A stretch of DNA of 64,000 nucleotides from Mucor racemosus (taxonomy: Eukaryota; Mucoromycota; Mucoromycetes; Mucorales; Mucoraceae), in contig JAPEHQ010000001.1 in the NCBI GenBank assembly GCA_027405735.1, forward strand, positions 4,340,001-4,404,000, in the 5' to 3' direction. The position numbers and the translations under genes are program-made. Position 1 is the stretch's first letter. Each line of letters opens with the position of its first letter. Of this stretch, positions 1 to 12,420 are shown piece by piece. Under the pieces are notes generated by a model. It made no database searches. It had not been told where the DNA came from and was given only the letters and a program-made list of their open reading frames with translations.

Positions 1-345
1 TGCCCGATAAGCATACTTCAATTGCAAATTGTATCGAATAAAAGCTGAGTTTTCAGATGCTTGTAACCATGGTTACAAGGAGAAAATTTTCTGATTATTG
101 GTAATTTCACCACAATTTATCGAGTAAAAATATATTGTTAGTTATAGTCAGATTTTATCTGTTCAATTTTGAATGTAACAGTGATGTAATTGATATAAAA
201 ATAAGGTTGAAAGGATTACACATATTTTGACATAAATGCTAAATATGGCATAGAAATAGGTAGATATGAAACCTAGATGACTTTTACAATTTTTTTCAAG
301 TTTTACTCAACAATTACACATCTTCTTTTCTTATAATGTATAATT
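1..345. other. 5' flank of the mannosyltransferase gene
   Basis: AT-rich, with no reading frame I can support. It holds the upstream region of the gene starting at 346; the 25 bases before the ATG are T-rich (cttcttttcttataatgtat). No promoter element can be assigned with confidence. Confidence 0.4.
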
Positions 346-1609
346 ATGGTGCTTTTAGCAATTAAAAAGCAAAAACTACCAATAATTTCAATAACAGGTT
401 TAGTATTATTAATTATATACCTGATAGCTACAATCAAGATGAATGACAAACATATTACAGCAAAGAAGACCAATAATGAACCAACTGCGTTATCACTGCG
501 TCGACATGCTCATAAAGTAAAAGGCTGCTATGTCATTCTAATTCGTAATAGTGAATTAGATGGCATTGTCTCTACAATGACACAGATTGAGAACACATTC
601 AATGCGAAGTTTGATTACCCTTATGTATTCTTGAATGATGAACCATTTACAGATAATTTTAAATCCACAGTTGCAAGCTTGACAGAAGCTCGAGTGTTAT
701 TTGGCTTGTTGAACTCAACAATGTGGGGATATCCTGATTTTATTGATCAGGAATATGCTGCAACGTGTAGAAAATCTATGACTGAACTTGGTATACCATA
801 TGCATCAAGCGAATCCTATCGACACATGTGCAGGTTTGTGTTTTCGCATTTATTCAGAAAATACATTAAACCATGATTTACAATTTTATATAAATAGATT
901 CCAGAGTGGGTTCTTCTTCAGACACCCATTGCTTGATGAATTTGATTTTTACTGGAGATTAGAGCCATATGTTGATTACTATTGTCAAATAGATTATGAT
1001 ATATTTAGATTCATGAAGGATAACAAAAAGAAATATGGTAATATCTCCCTTTTAAATTCCTAATTACATGTATTAAGGAATATATTCTATATATCTAGGC
1101 TTTACCATTGCTTATAAAGAACATATCGAAACGGTTCCTACTCTATGGAAGACAGTAATGAACTTTTTGAGCGAATACCCTGATATAGCCAAGCAACTGC
1201 CATCTCGAAATGAATCTTTGATGGACTTTGTAACTAATGATGATGGTCAATCATATAATACCTGCCATTTTTGGTCTAATTTTGAGGTCGGCGATCTCTC
1301 TTTATGGCGATCAGAAGCATATATAAAGCTTTTTGATTATCTCGATAGATCAGGCGGGTTTTATTATGAAAGGTAAGCGTAATACATTACTAAGGAATAG
1401 CCAACCGATATTGATAAATTGAAAAAAAAAAACATAGATGGGGGGACGCTCCAGTCCATTCAATTGCTGCAGCATTACTACTAAAGAAGAGTGAATTTCA
1501 TTTTTTTAATGATATAGGTTACAGACATACCTCTTATACACACTGTCCAGTGGGTGATTCTTTTAGACCAAAATGTTCTTGCGATCCTAACGATAATTTT
1601 GGTATATAA
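346..1609 (+). CDS. Alpha-1,2-mannosyltransferase, KRE2/MNT1 family (GT15)
   Basis: Four exons: 346-833, 898-1037, 1099-1372, 1438-1609, giving 357 residues; the three introns are 61-65 bp and GT...AG. Residues 11-30 form a hydrophobic signal anchor after a short basic N terminus, as expected for a type II Golgi protein. The catalytic domain shows the family's YRHMCR (about 158-163), [11 protein letters not shown] and YWRLEP (about 181-186), then a DYD-like stretch, [10 protein letters not shown] and a cysteine-containing C terminus. The family transfers mannose from GDP-mannose in alpha-1,2 linkage to O- and N-glycans of secreted proteins. Exon 1 must join at TAG/898 rather than the later AG/905 to keep the residues FQ before SGFFF. 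At 357 aa it is somewhat shorter than yeast Kre2 (about 440), mainly in the stem. The exact paralogue (KRE2, KTR) cannot be decided. Confidence 0.92.
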
Positions 1610-2189
1610 CTATAATCATGTATGTTTTATTACAATTCTAATATATAACGAGTAGATTTCAACATGGGATTAAGTTGTTATCCTAATTACAAAGCTGCTT
1701 TATATTCCCCTTACAAGAAGTTTTTCGGCAAAATGATTCCTGAAGCTCTGAATAAAACCTCTCCATCCTTGTAACGCAAAAGAAAATAAATATTCTCATA
1801 TAAAAATATCGTGGTAGCATAATGTGATGCGAAAGTGCAATTCGAAGGCTAAATAATTGAGCGCAATTTACGATGAGCAAAAAATTTTTTAGCTGCGTTG
1901 CTTTTTCAACATATTATAACGGTAACTAGACTGGTTCCCTTGATAAACGAGAAACAGATACCAGTATAGAATTTTAGTCAAATTATGATTTATCTCCCGT
2001 AATTTTCTTTTAAATTGAAAAAAAGGGGGTTTCCATTATGTAGCATAGTTTGATTAACGAAATAGGTGTATTATGATCATGCTTCATAACTCTATCATTC
2101 ACCAGAAACTACATTTAAATTGATCGCAATAAGCTACCAATTCCAATAAGTGGTATATATCTGATAAAACCAGAGATTTACAGTATTTC
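1610..2189. other. Intergenic, no gene seen
   Basis: 3' flank of the mannosyltransferase followed by AT-rich sequence. A 65-codon open frame on the minus strand (1683-1880) has no coding character. The right part grades into the degenerate repeat starting near 2190. Confidence 0.4.
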
Positions 2190-3420
2190 CCTGAAAACTG
2201 AGTCTCGTTTTTTATCCCTGCTCAACTTTATTTCTTCATTAAATAACACCGAGAAAAAATTATATGAAAATGTACCTGAGATGTTCACCTCTAACATAAA
2301 AATGAGTATCCGGAAATATCTTATTTTTTGCAGTTGATATAACTTTTTCAGTGCTAATGTTTCAGATTTTTACAGGTATTTCACTGGTAAAAATTGAAAA
2401 CTTTGAGGCTCCATATCTCTAAAACAAATTAAGCTATACTAACACTATTTAATAATAAAACTTACTTGTTTTGAAGTGCTCTATAACATATTCTAATATA
2501 AAAAAATTCTGAGCACTTTTATTTTTTTTTCATTTTTTTTGACATTTTTGTGGTCGATTTCAAAATATTCATTAAATTGAGCAGCATTTTTTTTATATTT
2601 ATTTCATCAACCTTGTTGAACTCTCTTGGATCCAATTTAGTTTTTTTCAAAATATTGATTTTTCGTGGAGATATCCTAAAAAATGTGTACAAAGATTCCT
2701 TCGCTTCTACCTCCCAATTTTCCCTTGTATACCCTCATCCCAAATTCTGAATTTCAAAAAAAAATCACAAAAATCTTGTTTTCTCTACGAAAAATGCAGC
2801 TAGAAGGTTCAGCAGTGGCTCAATCGATAGATAATTTTGTTGTATATTATTCTCATTGCTTATATTTGAATTATATTTATAAAAAGTGATGCATATCTTC
2901 AAAAAACCTCCAAAATTTCAATCGCATTTTGTGCAAAACTTAATGTGCAACATTTGTTTGAATTTTGTTTAGCTGGATGCAGAATTTAAAACTGTACAAA
3001 AACCATTTAATAAGCTATTTCAACTTACTTTGAAGTTCATGAGCCATTAAGCAATTTTGTTTTTTTCATCATTTTCTGGTCGATTTGTCAGATCAATTTT
3101 GAAACCTAGTTATTATAAGGTTAAGCTGTAATGTGAACTATTACTTTGATTATCTCGACGAAAAATCAATATTTTTTGCTGAAACAAAAAATGCAGAGTA
3201 GCTTAGAGTTGTATCTATCTTGTGAATACTGTATAAAAAATTAATACTTTAATTTAGATGCTCAATTTTTTACAATATATTATAGGTAAATCTTGGTCAA
3301 TTTAGGTCAACATTTGGCCAGTGCATTTATATTCCGAAACTAATATTTCTATTTTCCGAGAAATATCAATGGCTTATAAGGTGAAGGGTGAATGAAGGTG
3401 TACATCTTCTTCAAAGATTT
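2190..3420 (+). repeat. Interspersed repeat family A, copy 1 (about 1.2 kb, non-coding)
   Basis: It aligns along most of its length with the reverse complement of 25920-27190. Shared landmarks include aaaacttacttgttttgaag (2459-2478 here), a CTCTATAACATATT block, a gagatatcct block and a CAAAACTTAATGTGCAACAT-like block. Parts of the same repeat recur at 39690-39965 (+) and 52395-52900 (-). No copy has a conserved reading frame. The copies differ by many substitutions, so this is an old family. Type is undetermined: no TIR, poly(A) tail or LTR was recognised. Confidence 0.7.
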
Positions 3421-3944
3421 TACGTGATTCGACTCAATATTAAGCGAACACATTTAAAAAACATTGAAACCCCATCGGAAGCCTCCTTTCCTACAGCCGT
3501 AAAAACCGACAACAAAAACTTCATCTCAATGAATTTCAATCCTATTAACTTCCAACTTTACATGAAGGTAGGTACACATCTTGGATGCAATAGTCTCGAA
3601 GGGTAACATTCACAACCTACTGCATGTCGAAAAAATTAATGCCACAATGCACCTATACTTTACTGTGCCCTTTTAATGAAAAAAATTAAAAATGCAATTT
3701 CTATAGATAATGATCCAGATAAGCTAACTGCCACTCTACATGAGCATAGAAATAAATAAATACTACTGCAGGTATATCAGATATCAGCTTGCATGGATCA
3801 ATGTGAATTTGGTAAATCGGAACAAAAAGTTGATTACCTGCTGTTTATACCCACTAAAGTCAGTAAGCTCACTAGTTCTCGTCAAATATGTGATTTATCG
3901 AAAGGTAAATCGTATAAAATTAATCAAATGAAAAAGTACTGTTT
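3421..3944. other. AT-rich intergenic DNA
   Basis: Short open frames only (72 and 63 codons), none with recognisable composition or motifs. Probably decayed repeat. Confidence 0.35.
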
Positions 3945-4150
3945 TATTATGAGCTTCTAGAGGGGGTTTATATACTAATTGAATGAGTGTATTAAATGTG
4001 AGTGATAATATAATTAGAATGAGCATTTGGATATTGTGTTGATATATTGGAATCATGCTTCTATGATTCAATAGTAGCATGATGATAGACGCATGGAATA
4101 TGACCTTGCTTGACTTGCATGTTGAACATCATGGTTTGACAGATGTTCTA
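3945..4150 (-). repeat. Fragment of LTR family 3
   Basis: The segment around gggtttatatact and a hairpin-forming atcatgcttctatgattcaatagtagcatgat resemble the reverse complement of roughly 7330-7530, inside the family-3 LTR at 7256-8081. It is diverged and has no clear ends. Confidence 0.45.
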
Positions 4151-4700
4151 AATTGGTAATTCGGTAATTCCTAATTCTGATAGATCAATATGGATCTAGT
4201 GCTAATCCACAGAATTGCAAAAAAAGGTTCAACCTCCCCGAGGTGCTGTCATGAATCTGTCAAGCTTAATATATTATTATACTACTATCCTAATTACATC
4301 ACACATTATTACCTTATCCGAATTGCATATCAATCTCCAGCTTATGCAAGACATTCTATTACTACCCACACTGCGGTACAACCAATGACCACGTTACAAT
4401 ATCAACTTACTCGCATTCACGTTATAGAGTAATAATTCAGTAGCACTGTGTCCCTGAAATCTAGTTCCCTTCATAAACTAGACTCTTGAATAATTTAGTA
4501 TAAATAACCATCTTATTTTCATACTTCCTTTTATTTCTTTGTCAGTTCTCCTCATCATTTTCCTTATTATTATATATTCTGAAACAAATCTGAACATAAC
4601 ATATAAGTCTTTGTCTGTGTCTCTTGCCCCTTATATAATATAACCCTGATAGGTGCTGTGGAAACGGAGAAATCAAAATTCGTACTCGCTTAATACACTA
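4151..4700. other. Unassigned AT-rich stretch, possibly decayed LTR
   Basis: Contains an 80-codon open frame at 4190-4432 without coding character and a pyrimidine-rich stretch near 4530-4560. No matching copy or target duplication was found, so the LTR idea is unsupported. Confidence 0.25.
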
Positions 4701-5086
4701 TGATATATCATAAGTTTACCCAGATGTAGAAATCCAGGAACAACTATTGAAATCCAACATGGCATGACATTTAGTAACTCATACTAAATGTCATACATAA
4801 CCACTAGCATTAACAGCGACTATCAGGAACATTCAGGAACAATCCGTAGCAATGAAACATAAGCAATCCTACATCTTATTCAAATGATACAATCACAGAT
4901 TCCCAATTCCACAGATTCCATTGTATATGATTTGTTCCCAAATCATATCCTCAATACCCGGCAATTCATTAATAATATTGATAATCATATAACCATTTAG
5001 AAAACATATAAATACGAAGCATCAATGAATTAATAAAATGTATCTTTTAGCAGAGTATTTCTATATTAGTATCTTTTGATATAACA
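4701..5086 (-). mobile_element. Solo LTR, family 1 (386 bp, TSD CACTA)
   Basis: Bounded by TG (TGATATATCA...) and CA (...GATATAACA) and flanked on both sides by the identical 5-mer CACTA (4696-4700 and 5087-5091). It matches, in opposite orientation, the element at 45100-45503, which has its own different 5-bp duplication. TG...CA ends with a 5-bp duplication are the signature of LTR-retrotransposon integration; with no internal region this is a solo LTR. In the sense of copy 45100 it begins TGTTAT and lies here on the minus strand. Confidence 0.85.
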
Positions 5087-5980
5087 CACTATTTGTATGG
5101 GCTGTTTTAGATATTCTGAGCATTTTTATAAAATCAAATAATGGTTCGAATTTGAATTTTGAAGTTGTACTTGATACGTAGTGGTGGATATACGAATAGC
5201 ATATCTTAATTTTATCAGCTACTACTAACAGCTGTTTTCGAAGGAGTATACCGCCATTTTCGACAAGAAACCTGTCTTCCTTTGGTTAAAAAACTTGAAG
5301 CGACTGGAAAAATGCTTGTAATAACCAATAAATACTGATCCAAATGGGCTGTAAGTTTCAAAATATACTACAGCTATAACATTATTCAGAGCTAAATAGC
5401 TTTAGTACCCCCCCCCATAAATTTGCTAGATGAATCGTACGAATTAAGAGCATCCTTTTCCCAAATGGGGTTTGTTGCTAAATAGACAATTGGAAATTAG
5501 AAATAGCGTCCTAAATCAGTGAAAATCAGCATATACGGAAATGAGGACACTGAAATTAATAATTAAACGTCGCGCATATATATGACCAATGCTGTCATAT
5601 ATAGTGCAATGTGCTTTAAATTTATTCAAAAAGTTTAGGTTTCAAATATTGACTTACTGTAAGTAACTGTAAGCAAATAAATATTAGAAAATAAAACACC
5701 TTTATTTCTTGAATGAACTGATCTATTAATAATCCGCAGTAAATGGTTGTATAGAATGTATGGAACATTATCTACTGGATGATTTTTAAATCTTCAAAAA
5801 ATATAAATTTTTCATCGAGTTATAGATAAATTAAAACTTGGTGAAAGATAGTAGTTGACTTAAATGTAAAGCTGTGATGCACAATAAGTTTGTATTTATG
5901 AAACAATTTGAGAACAAAATGATTCATTTAAAACCGTAAATTGATACAGAATTGGATGAGCTACAAAAATTATTTAATGG
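5087..5980. other. Intergenic, no gene seen
   Basis: AT-rich, with a C9 run near 5409. No reading frame, RNA gene or repeat match inside the window was recognised. Confidence 0.35.
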
Positions 5981-7255
5981 TTAGATAAGGCGTGCTGATG
6001 ATACGTTTGATACTACTGTAAATGGAACCAGTTATTTTAATTTATAGAATTTGAATGCAAATACCGAGGAACCATTTGTAAGCACGTAATTTGGTTCTGG
6101 TAAAGCATTGAATTAAATTGGCTTGGGACAAAGAGGGTAAAAAGGCGGCAATAGGTTCCATTGATGGCCACGTTTATGTTTATGCTAGTGGAGAGGTAAG
6201 AGTAAAAAAAAATTAATGTAAACCACCTCTAGCGCAATAATTATAAAGTAAGGCTATATTATCATCAAATAAACTATCACACAATATTAACATGTATAGA
6301 GATTTACAGTAATTAGCTTGAACCAAGTGGGTACAGCATCGTAAGTTCTTGAAAAAGTTCTGAGGTATTATAAAATCTCTTATTTTTAAGTCCTACAAGG
6401 CTTATAAGCGGAATATTAATTTGAAAAATTATTTTTGTCCAGATCATCAATTTTGACATTTTTTAATTTTTTTTTTTTTGGTTTTGCAAATCTAGAGTGA
6501 ATTATACTACCAATTATAAAAACAAAAAATATACACATATACAACATTTAGCGCTCTATTTGCTCAATAAAAAATAATAAAATTTTTTATTGCAAAATAT
6601 TACATGAAAATCCTTTAATCAAAAAACCGTTTTTGGGCCAAAAGTACAAAGTTTCATTACTTAACATTTAATATTAAGCTTTTATAAAATGTGTATTAGC
6701 CATGGCTACAATTTTCTCTCACAATGTAGTATATTTAAACGTTGGTTTTCGTATCAAAATTTGATTTTTGTGTTTTTTGATCAAAATCATGTGTTGGTAA
6801 GGGTAAAATGAGCCCCGAAAAATGTCCGCTACAAAATCTGAATTTTCAGACCATACATGTTTAAATATAAAGAAAAGTAAAAAAAAAAAAAAAAAACTTT
6901 TTTATTTAAAACTTAGATATACCATAATATAAGAGACTTAGATGTTCAGTCTTGCTATGCTCAATTACGGCGTCGCTCTACAGGCTCTTTTTTGCGATTT
7001 TTTAATGAATGTATGATATGACAGACGGTTTCTAGTAGAAAATTTTATATTTCTACTATAGTAACAGATATTGCCTATTTTGCTTAGTTTATAGTTCAGG
7101 CACTGTAATGCTGCTTTTACATTGGCCGAAATCTGCAATTTAGCAGGGTTTTAATTGCGCTAAGTAATGTAAAGCCTTGAAAATCCTTTTCTCCGTGTGC
7201 TGTTTCTCTCGTTTTGTATTCATATTCCAACGATATATTTACCGTTTGATAAGAC
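5981..7255 (+). repeat. Dynein-fragment repeat unit, copy U1
   Basis: Begins with a decayed coding stretch (about 5990-6200) readable in pieces as DDTFDTT, TEEPFV, GSGKALN and LAWDKEGKKAAIG, with stops and frame breaks, followed by ggtaag. Then comes the shared ~1 kb body, with landmarks AAATCTCTTATTTTTAAG, the tttttaatttttttt tract, AAAACCGTTTTTGG and ACGGCGTCGCTCT. The unit is interrupted at 7256 by a solo LTR and resumes at 8087. Confidence 0.8.
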
Positions 7256-8081
7256 TGATGTATCATTCTTAAACCGGATCATGTCAAATCCAAAAAGTAA
7301 ACAAGAACAGATTCGAAACCGGAAGTTACTTAATTGAATATTAATTATACCATGCTCCTAAAAGCATGGTATAGAAGCATGGTGCAAGAGCATGATACTC
7401 CAGTGCAATATTTCAACATGATATACCAACATGACACATTACTATTAAATAACATCTAAAACACCTCATCACATCATTAATTCCCCAAATCAAATAGTAT
7501 ATAAACCCTATTAATTTCACTCCAATAAGCGATATCTCTGCAGTAAAATATGGGTGTAAAAAGCGATAAAGAATACTGTTAAAACCCTTCTTTATTAAAA
7601 TATGGATAATGTGCAATAAAATGGTTGTTCTACGTCTCTATTTATATTATTTGGTGATTATTTACTATCTTGCAATTGCATTGCAATTGTCAACGATTCC
7701 ATTAATTTTGAGTATAAATGTTGGGTTGTTTGGTTATTAATTTGGTGGATCAAGAACGGTGCTTTAAATATAGTTTGTCAATCATGCTTTCAGAACAGCC
7801 CTTACTTGTTCTACTTGATAAGCATGTACTTTTTGTATCTTTTATTTAGGATATCCCACATTACTTTAGTATTTTAGCATCTCTTATTTGAATATTATAC
7901 CCTTGCTATCTTTATGCAATTGTCTATTTACTATATAGTCTTATCTTTGATAGCATGGTTTCAAATGAGATGGCATTTAATTTAGGTATTTTATGATGGG
8001 AATCTAGCTTAGTTCACTTCAATCTCTTTACTTGATTAAATTTCTAGTTTTTATTTAACCTAAGCATATTTTGATAAATCA
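7256..8081 (+). mobile_element. Solo LTR-like element, family 3 (826 bp, TSD AAGAC)
   Basis: It starts TGATGTATC and ends GATAAATCA, flanked on both sides by AAGAC (7251-7255 and 8082-8086). Removing it and one AAGAC nearly restores the continuity seen in the uninterrupted repeat units (gtttgataag joined to catatcagactatc). Its 7541-7975 portion recurs in reverse at 46494-46930, so a second element may be nested inside. No coding capacity. Confidence 0.75.
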
Positions 8082-9164
8082 AAGACATATCAGACTATCA
8101 AGCTGGTATTCTTTTTTTGTATCGGAATACGCATGCTAACATAAGGGAATAATGTTTTTAATATAGGTAGCAGCCTATAATAGAGACTGATATTTTTATT
8201 TAACTAAATTCGAAGATCAAATATCATTATTTACTACTGTATTTTTGGACGTATTTCTTGATTACCAGGTCAAATAGAAGACAGTGATACTTATATCGAT
8301 CCAATGAAAAGCTAGAACTGGCTATAAACTCACGAAATGTTTCAGGAAAGTGATAAAATTTCAAATGATATAGAAACACAAAAAAAAGAATAATCTAATG
8401 TCTTATATAATAACCATAGTTTCGATCGCAACTACTGTATACTTGAAAGCAAATCTTTTTACAGCTGACAATCGTAAACTAAAATAGTAAGTTTAAAGAA
8501 GGTTAATTTGTTTAAATTTTATGCGCGATAAAGTAACATATATAATCTTAGATTTGGCTTGCATATACATTTAAGCAGTAAGCGTTATTTAAGTTTATGC
8601 TCGAGCAAAAACCATCGTTGCTGTAAAAATTGTAGCTATAAACATATTTACAAATGATGATGATCTTAAATATATTAATATATTGGCTCTTGAATGCATT
8701 GCTCTACTACATCAACAATGTATTGAATTGTATTGTCTATAATCTATATTAATAAAAACAAATGTAATTTAAAAACCCATTATTCCAGTAAAAAATGCAA
8801 TGGAATTTTGAGAACGGCACAATGCCCATGTACAGACCAATTTGTGCCCATACGATCAGCTCATTATGCTCATGGTCAGATTTTATTATTATTATGCATA
8901 AATAGAAACAACAATCAAATGCTTATGGGCAATTCTACTACTATTATGCACACATGGGATTCATATCATGCACATCGATAGAATCTATAATCCTGCACAT
9001 ACAGGCTTAGCGTTGTGCTCGTGTGCAGTTTCTTTTGCTGTTCTCATGTGCATCTTGTTATCTTCTTAGCCATTATTTAGCGGGCGCAATACCTCATCAG
9101 CAAACTATAGTGTGCAGTCCACCTGGGCATAACGAAATTATCTTGTGCAGTACAGATCGGCTGA
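8082..9164 (+). repeat. Continuation of unit U1 and left arm of inverted repeat P1
   Basis: From about 8410 to 9164 this is practically the exact reverse complement of 10092-10850: an 82-codon open frame at 8733-8981 is identical to one at 10278-10526 on the other strand. The frame is a by-product of the symmetry and shows no protein family. The arm ends at the GTAGTG-like terminus of the CATG-rich segment. Confidence 0.85.
8800..9164 (-). repeat. CATG-motif cluster with CACTA-like terminus, copy 1
   Basis: Dense degenerate copies of TGCNCATG / CATGNGCA in both orientations (cccatgtac, ctcatggtc, gcacatggg, tgcacatcg, catgtgcatc). On the minus strand the segment opens with CACTTCAGCCGATC at 9164, cognate with CACTACGGCC in the copies at 10092 and 13037. 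It resembles the subterminal motif arrays of CACTA transposons; that link is an inference. Confidence 0.6.
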
Positions 9165-9536
9165 AGTGCTTTTATATATAAATCCTTTAAATTTGTGGTT
9201 TTATGGACTTTTTTTTGAATTCGGCTGTATCGTCTTATACTTTTCAAGTTAAATGCGTTATTAGGCTAATAATGAGGTAGGTTGTATTTATGCTTTACCT
9301 AAAATAAGCCTTTAAATAATTAATAGCAATACAATCGAATCTTAATTTTTGTATGAAATTTCGCTACCTGCATCTTATAGCTGCTTGGGATATTTAAACA
9401 ACCGCGTACGGGCTGTCCGGTAATTTTTCTAGAGATTTAAAGCTTGGAAATATTATTAGACGGCCGCTTCCGGAGATTGTTCGGCTTTTTTTAGAAGAGT
9501 AATCATTGGCAAAAATATGAATCATACAATATACTA
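9165..9536 (+). repeat. Spacer segment shared with 45955-46315
   Basis: About 370 bp matching 45955-46315 in the same orientation (cttttatatataaatcctttra to the GC-richer patch ggctgtccggt ... cggccgcttccggagattgttcggc). No reading frame. It lies between the CACTA-like terminus and an LTR-like segment in both places, so the composite order is conserved. Confidence 0.7.
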
Positions 9537-10074
9537 TGTTTTATGCCACCAAGTACCTTATGTTATCACCTTCTACAGTATCAATATGTACATCTTACAA
9601 CCTATTGACTACGACATGCATTGAAGTACAAAGCCTTGATATCGGATATAAGAAATTCCTAGCATACTAAGTTTAATCCAGTAATTACCGGGAACGCTTG
9701 GACCTCAATTATGACGCCATATTATTTTATCCCAGCGGTTAATCAATCAAGTAGCTATCAAATCAACATCCAAGCACATTTAGCGCAGCATTAAAACAAG
9801 GCAACTCACAAGCTCTGTAAGAACAGTTAAATTATGATTGATCCGTTTCAATTCATAGACTACTATTAAATAGGTCTAATGGTTCAATAGTACCTTAAAT
9901 TACATCTCATCAAGATATCAATGTCAAATCAATATAAAAGACCATAATTTTATATTTAAATAAACGATATCTTGTTTTTATGATACAGTTCAAGAACTGA
10001 GGCATTACTCATTTTCTTTTAACTATTATTATTCTTTTTTAAGTGTTATTTATCAAACTTGAAAATATACGACA
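9537..10074 (+). mobile_element. LTR-like segment, family 4 (about 538 bp)
   Basis: TG...CA-bounded segment (TGTTTTATGCC ... ATATACGACA) repeated at 15287-15825 in the same orientation and partly at 46316-46493 (+) and 46931-47069 (-). No matching target duplication was found at either full copy, so LTR identity rests only on end dinucleotides, size and dispersion. Confidence 0.5.
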
Positions 10075-10091
10075 AGCATGTTGGTTAACTC

Positions 10092-10460
10092 ACTACGGCC
10101 AACCTATGCTGCACAAGATAATTTCGTTGTGCCCAGGTGGACTGCACACTATAGTTTGCTGATGAGGTATTGCGCCCGCTAAATAATGGCTAAGAAGATA
10201 ACAAGATGCACATGAGAACAGCAAAAGAAACTGCACACGAGCACAACGCTAAGCCTGTATGTGCAGGATTATAGATTCTATCGATGTGCATGATATGAAT
10301 CCCATGTGTGCATAATAGTAGTAGAATTGCCCATAAGCATTTGATTGTTGTTTCTATTTATGCATAATAATAATAAAATCTGACCATGAGCATAATGAGC
10401 TGATCGTATGGGCACAAATTGGTCTGTACATGGGCATTGTGCCGTTCTCAAAATTCCATT
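10092..10460 (+). repeat. CATG-motif cluster with CACTACGGCC terminus, copy 2
   Basis: Starts CACTACGGCCAACCTATGCTGCACAAG after ttaact at 10091 (only the first bases quoted are diagnostic) and runs into repeated gcacatgag, gcacacgag, tgtgcatga, gcccataag, catgagcat, catgggcat motifs. Mirror image of 8800-9164. Confidence 0.6.
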
Positions 10461-12420
10461 GCATTTTTTACTGGAATAATGGGTTTTTAAATTACATTTG
10501 TTTTTATTAATATAGATTATAGACAATACAATTCAATACATTGTTGATGTAGTAGAGCAATGCATTCAAGAGCCAATATATTAATATATTTAAGATCATC
10601 ATCATTTGTAAATATGTTTATAGCTACAATTTTTACAGCAACGATGGTTTTTGCTCGAGCATAAACTTAAATAACGCTTACTGCTTAAATGTATATGCAA
10701 GCCAAATCTAAGATTATATATGTTACTTTATCGCGCATAAAATTTAAACAAATTAACCTTCTTTAAACTTACTATTTTAGTTTACGATTGTCAGCTGTAA
10801 AAAGATTTGCTTTCAAGTATACAGTAGTTGCGATTGAAACTATGGTTATTAGACAAAACATTAGATTATTCTTTTTTTTTGTTTCTATATCATTTAAAAT
10901 TTTATCACTTTTTTGAACCACTTCATGGGTTTGTAGCCAGTTCTAACTTTTCATTGGATCGATATAAATATCATTGCCTTCGATTTGATCTGGTAATCAA
11001 GAAATACGTCCGAAAATACAGTAGTAAATAATGATATTTGATCTTAGAATGCGAGTAAATAAAAATATCAGTCTCTAATATAGACTGCTACCTAAATGAA
11101 AAACATTAGTCCCTTATGTTAGCATGTGTATTCTGATAAAAGAAAATAATGTCAGCTTGATAGTCTGATATGCCTTATCAAACGGTGAATATATTCTTGG
11201 GATATGAAAACAAAACGAGAGAAACAACACACGTAGAAAAGGATTTTCAAGACTTTAAATTATTTAACGCAATTAAAACCCTGCTAAATTGCACATTTCA
11301 GCCAATGTAAAAGCAGCATTACAGTTGCATCAACCATAAATTAAACAAGATAGATAATATCTGCTATCATAGAAACATGCATTTTTCTACCAGAAAAACC
11401 GTCTGTCATATCATATATTCACTAAAAAATTGCAAAAACGAGCCCGTAGAGCAACGCCGTAATTGAGCATAGCAAGATTGAACGAATAAGTCTCCTCTTA
11501 TACTATAGTATGTCTAAGTTTTAAATAAAAAAGCTTTTTTTTTTTACTTTTCTTATATTTAACCATGTATGGTCTGAAAGTTCAGACTTTGTAACGAACA
11601 TTTTTCGGGACTCATTTTATCCTTACCAACACTCATGATATTGATCAAAAAACAGAAAAATCAAATTTTGATACCAAAATCAACGTTTAAATATACAACA
11701 TTGTGAGAGAAAATTGTAGCTATAAATAATACACATTTTATAAAAGCGTAACATTAAATGTTAAATAATGAAAATCTGCACTTTTGTCCCAAAAACGGTT
11801 TTTTGATTAAAGGATTTTCATGTAATATTTTGCAATAAAAGTATTTGCTATTTTTTATTGAGCAGATAGAGCTCTGAATTTTGTGTATGTTTATATTTTT
11901 TGTTTTTATAATTGGTACTATAATTAACTCTAGATTTGCAAAATCAGAAAAAAAAAATTAAAAAATGTCAAAATTGATGATCTGGACAAGAATAATTTTT
12001 GAAATTAATATTCCGAATATAAGCTTTGTAAGTCTTAAAAATAAGAGATTTTATAATACATGTCAGAACTTCTTCAAGAATTTACGATGCTATACCCACT
12101 TGATTCAAGCTTATTACTGTAATTCTTTATACATGTTAATATTATGTGATAGTTTATTTGATGATAATATAGTCTTACTTTATAATTATCGCGTTATAGA
12201 TGATTACATCATGTTTTAGTCTTACCCCTACAACATCATAAGTATAAACATAAACACGGCCATCACTGGAATCTATTGCCGCCTTTTTATTCTCTTTGTC
12301 GCAAGCCAATTTATTCAATGCTTTACTACAAATGGTTCCTCGGTACTTTCATTCAAATCCCATAAATTAAATCGACTGGTTCCATCTACAGTAGTGTCAA
12401 ACGTTTCATCGCCCACCTTA
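10092..12420 (-). repeat. Right arm of inverted repeat P1, with unit U2 on the minus strand
   Basis: 10092-10850 mirrors 8410-9164. Beyond that, 10850-11166 and unit U2 (11166-12420) mirror U1 with moderate divergence. U2 holds the best-preserved dynein fragment: on the minus strand 12420 down to 12230 reads DETFDTT, GTSRFNLWDLNESTEEPFV and, after a small deletion, LNKLACDKENKKAAI. The right arm lacks the 826-bp LTR of the left arm. Confidence 0.8.

Noticed and set aside
5981..6210. Functional dynein intermediate chain gene
   Set aside because: Frame breaks and stops, only the last WD repeats represented, and the same fragment repeated seven times with identical non-coding downstream sequence.
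8800..9164. CRISPR-like array
   Set aside because: The CATG-type motifs are short, degenerate and irregularly spaced on both strands, with no constant repeat/spacer structure, and the genome is eukaryotic.
8733..10526. Two identical 82-codon open frames (8733-8981 plus, 10278-10526 minus) as a duplicated gene
   Set aside because: Identity is explained by the inverted repeat. The diverged copy at 45529 shows no conservation of reading beyond nucleotide similarity, and the sequence consists of CATG-type motif repeats.
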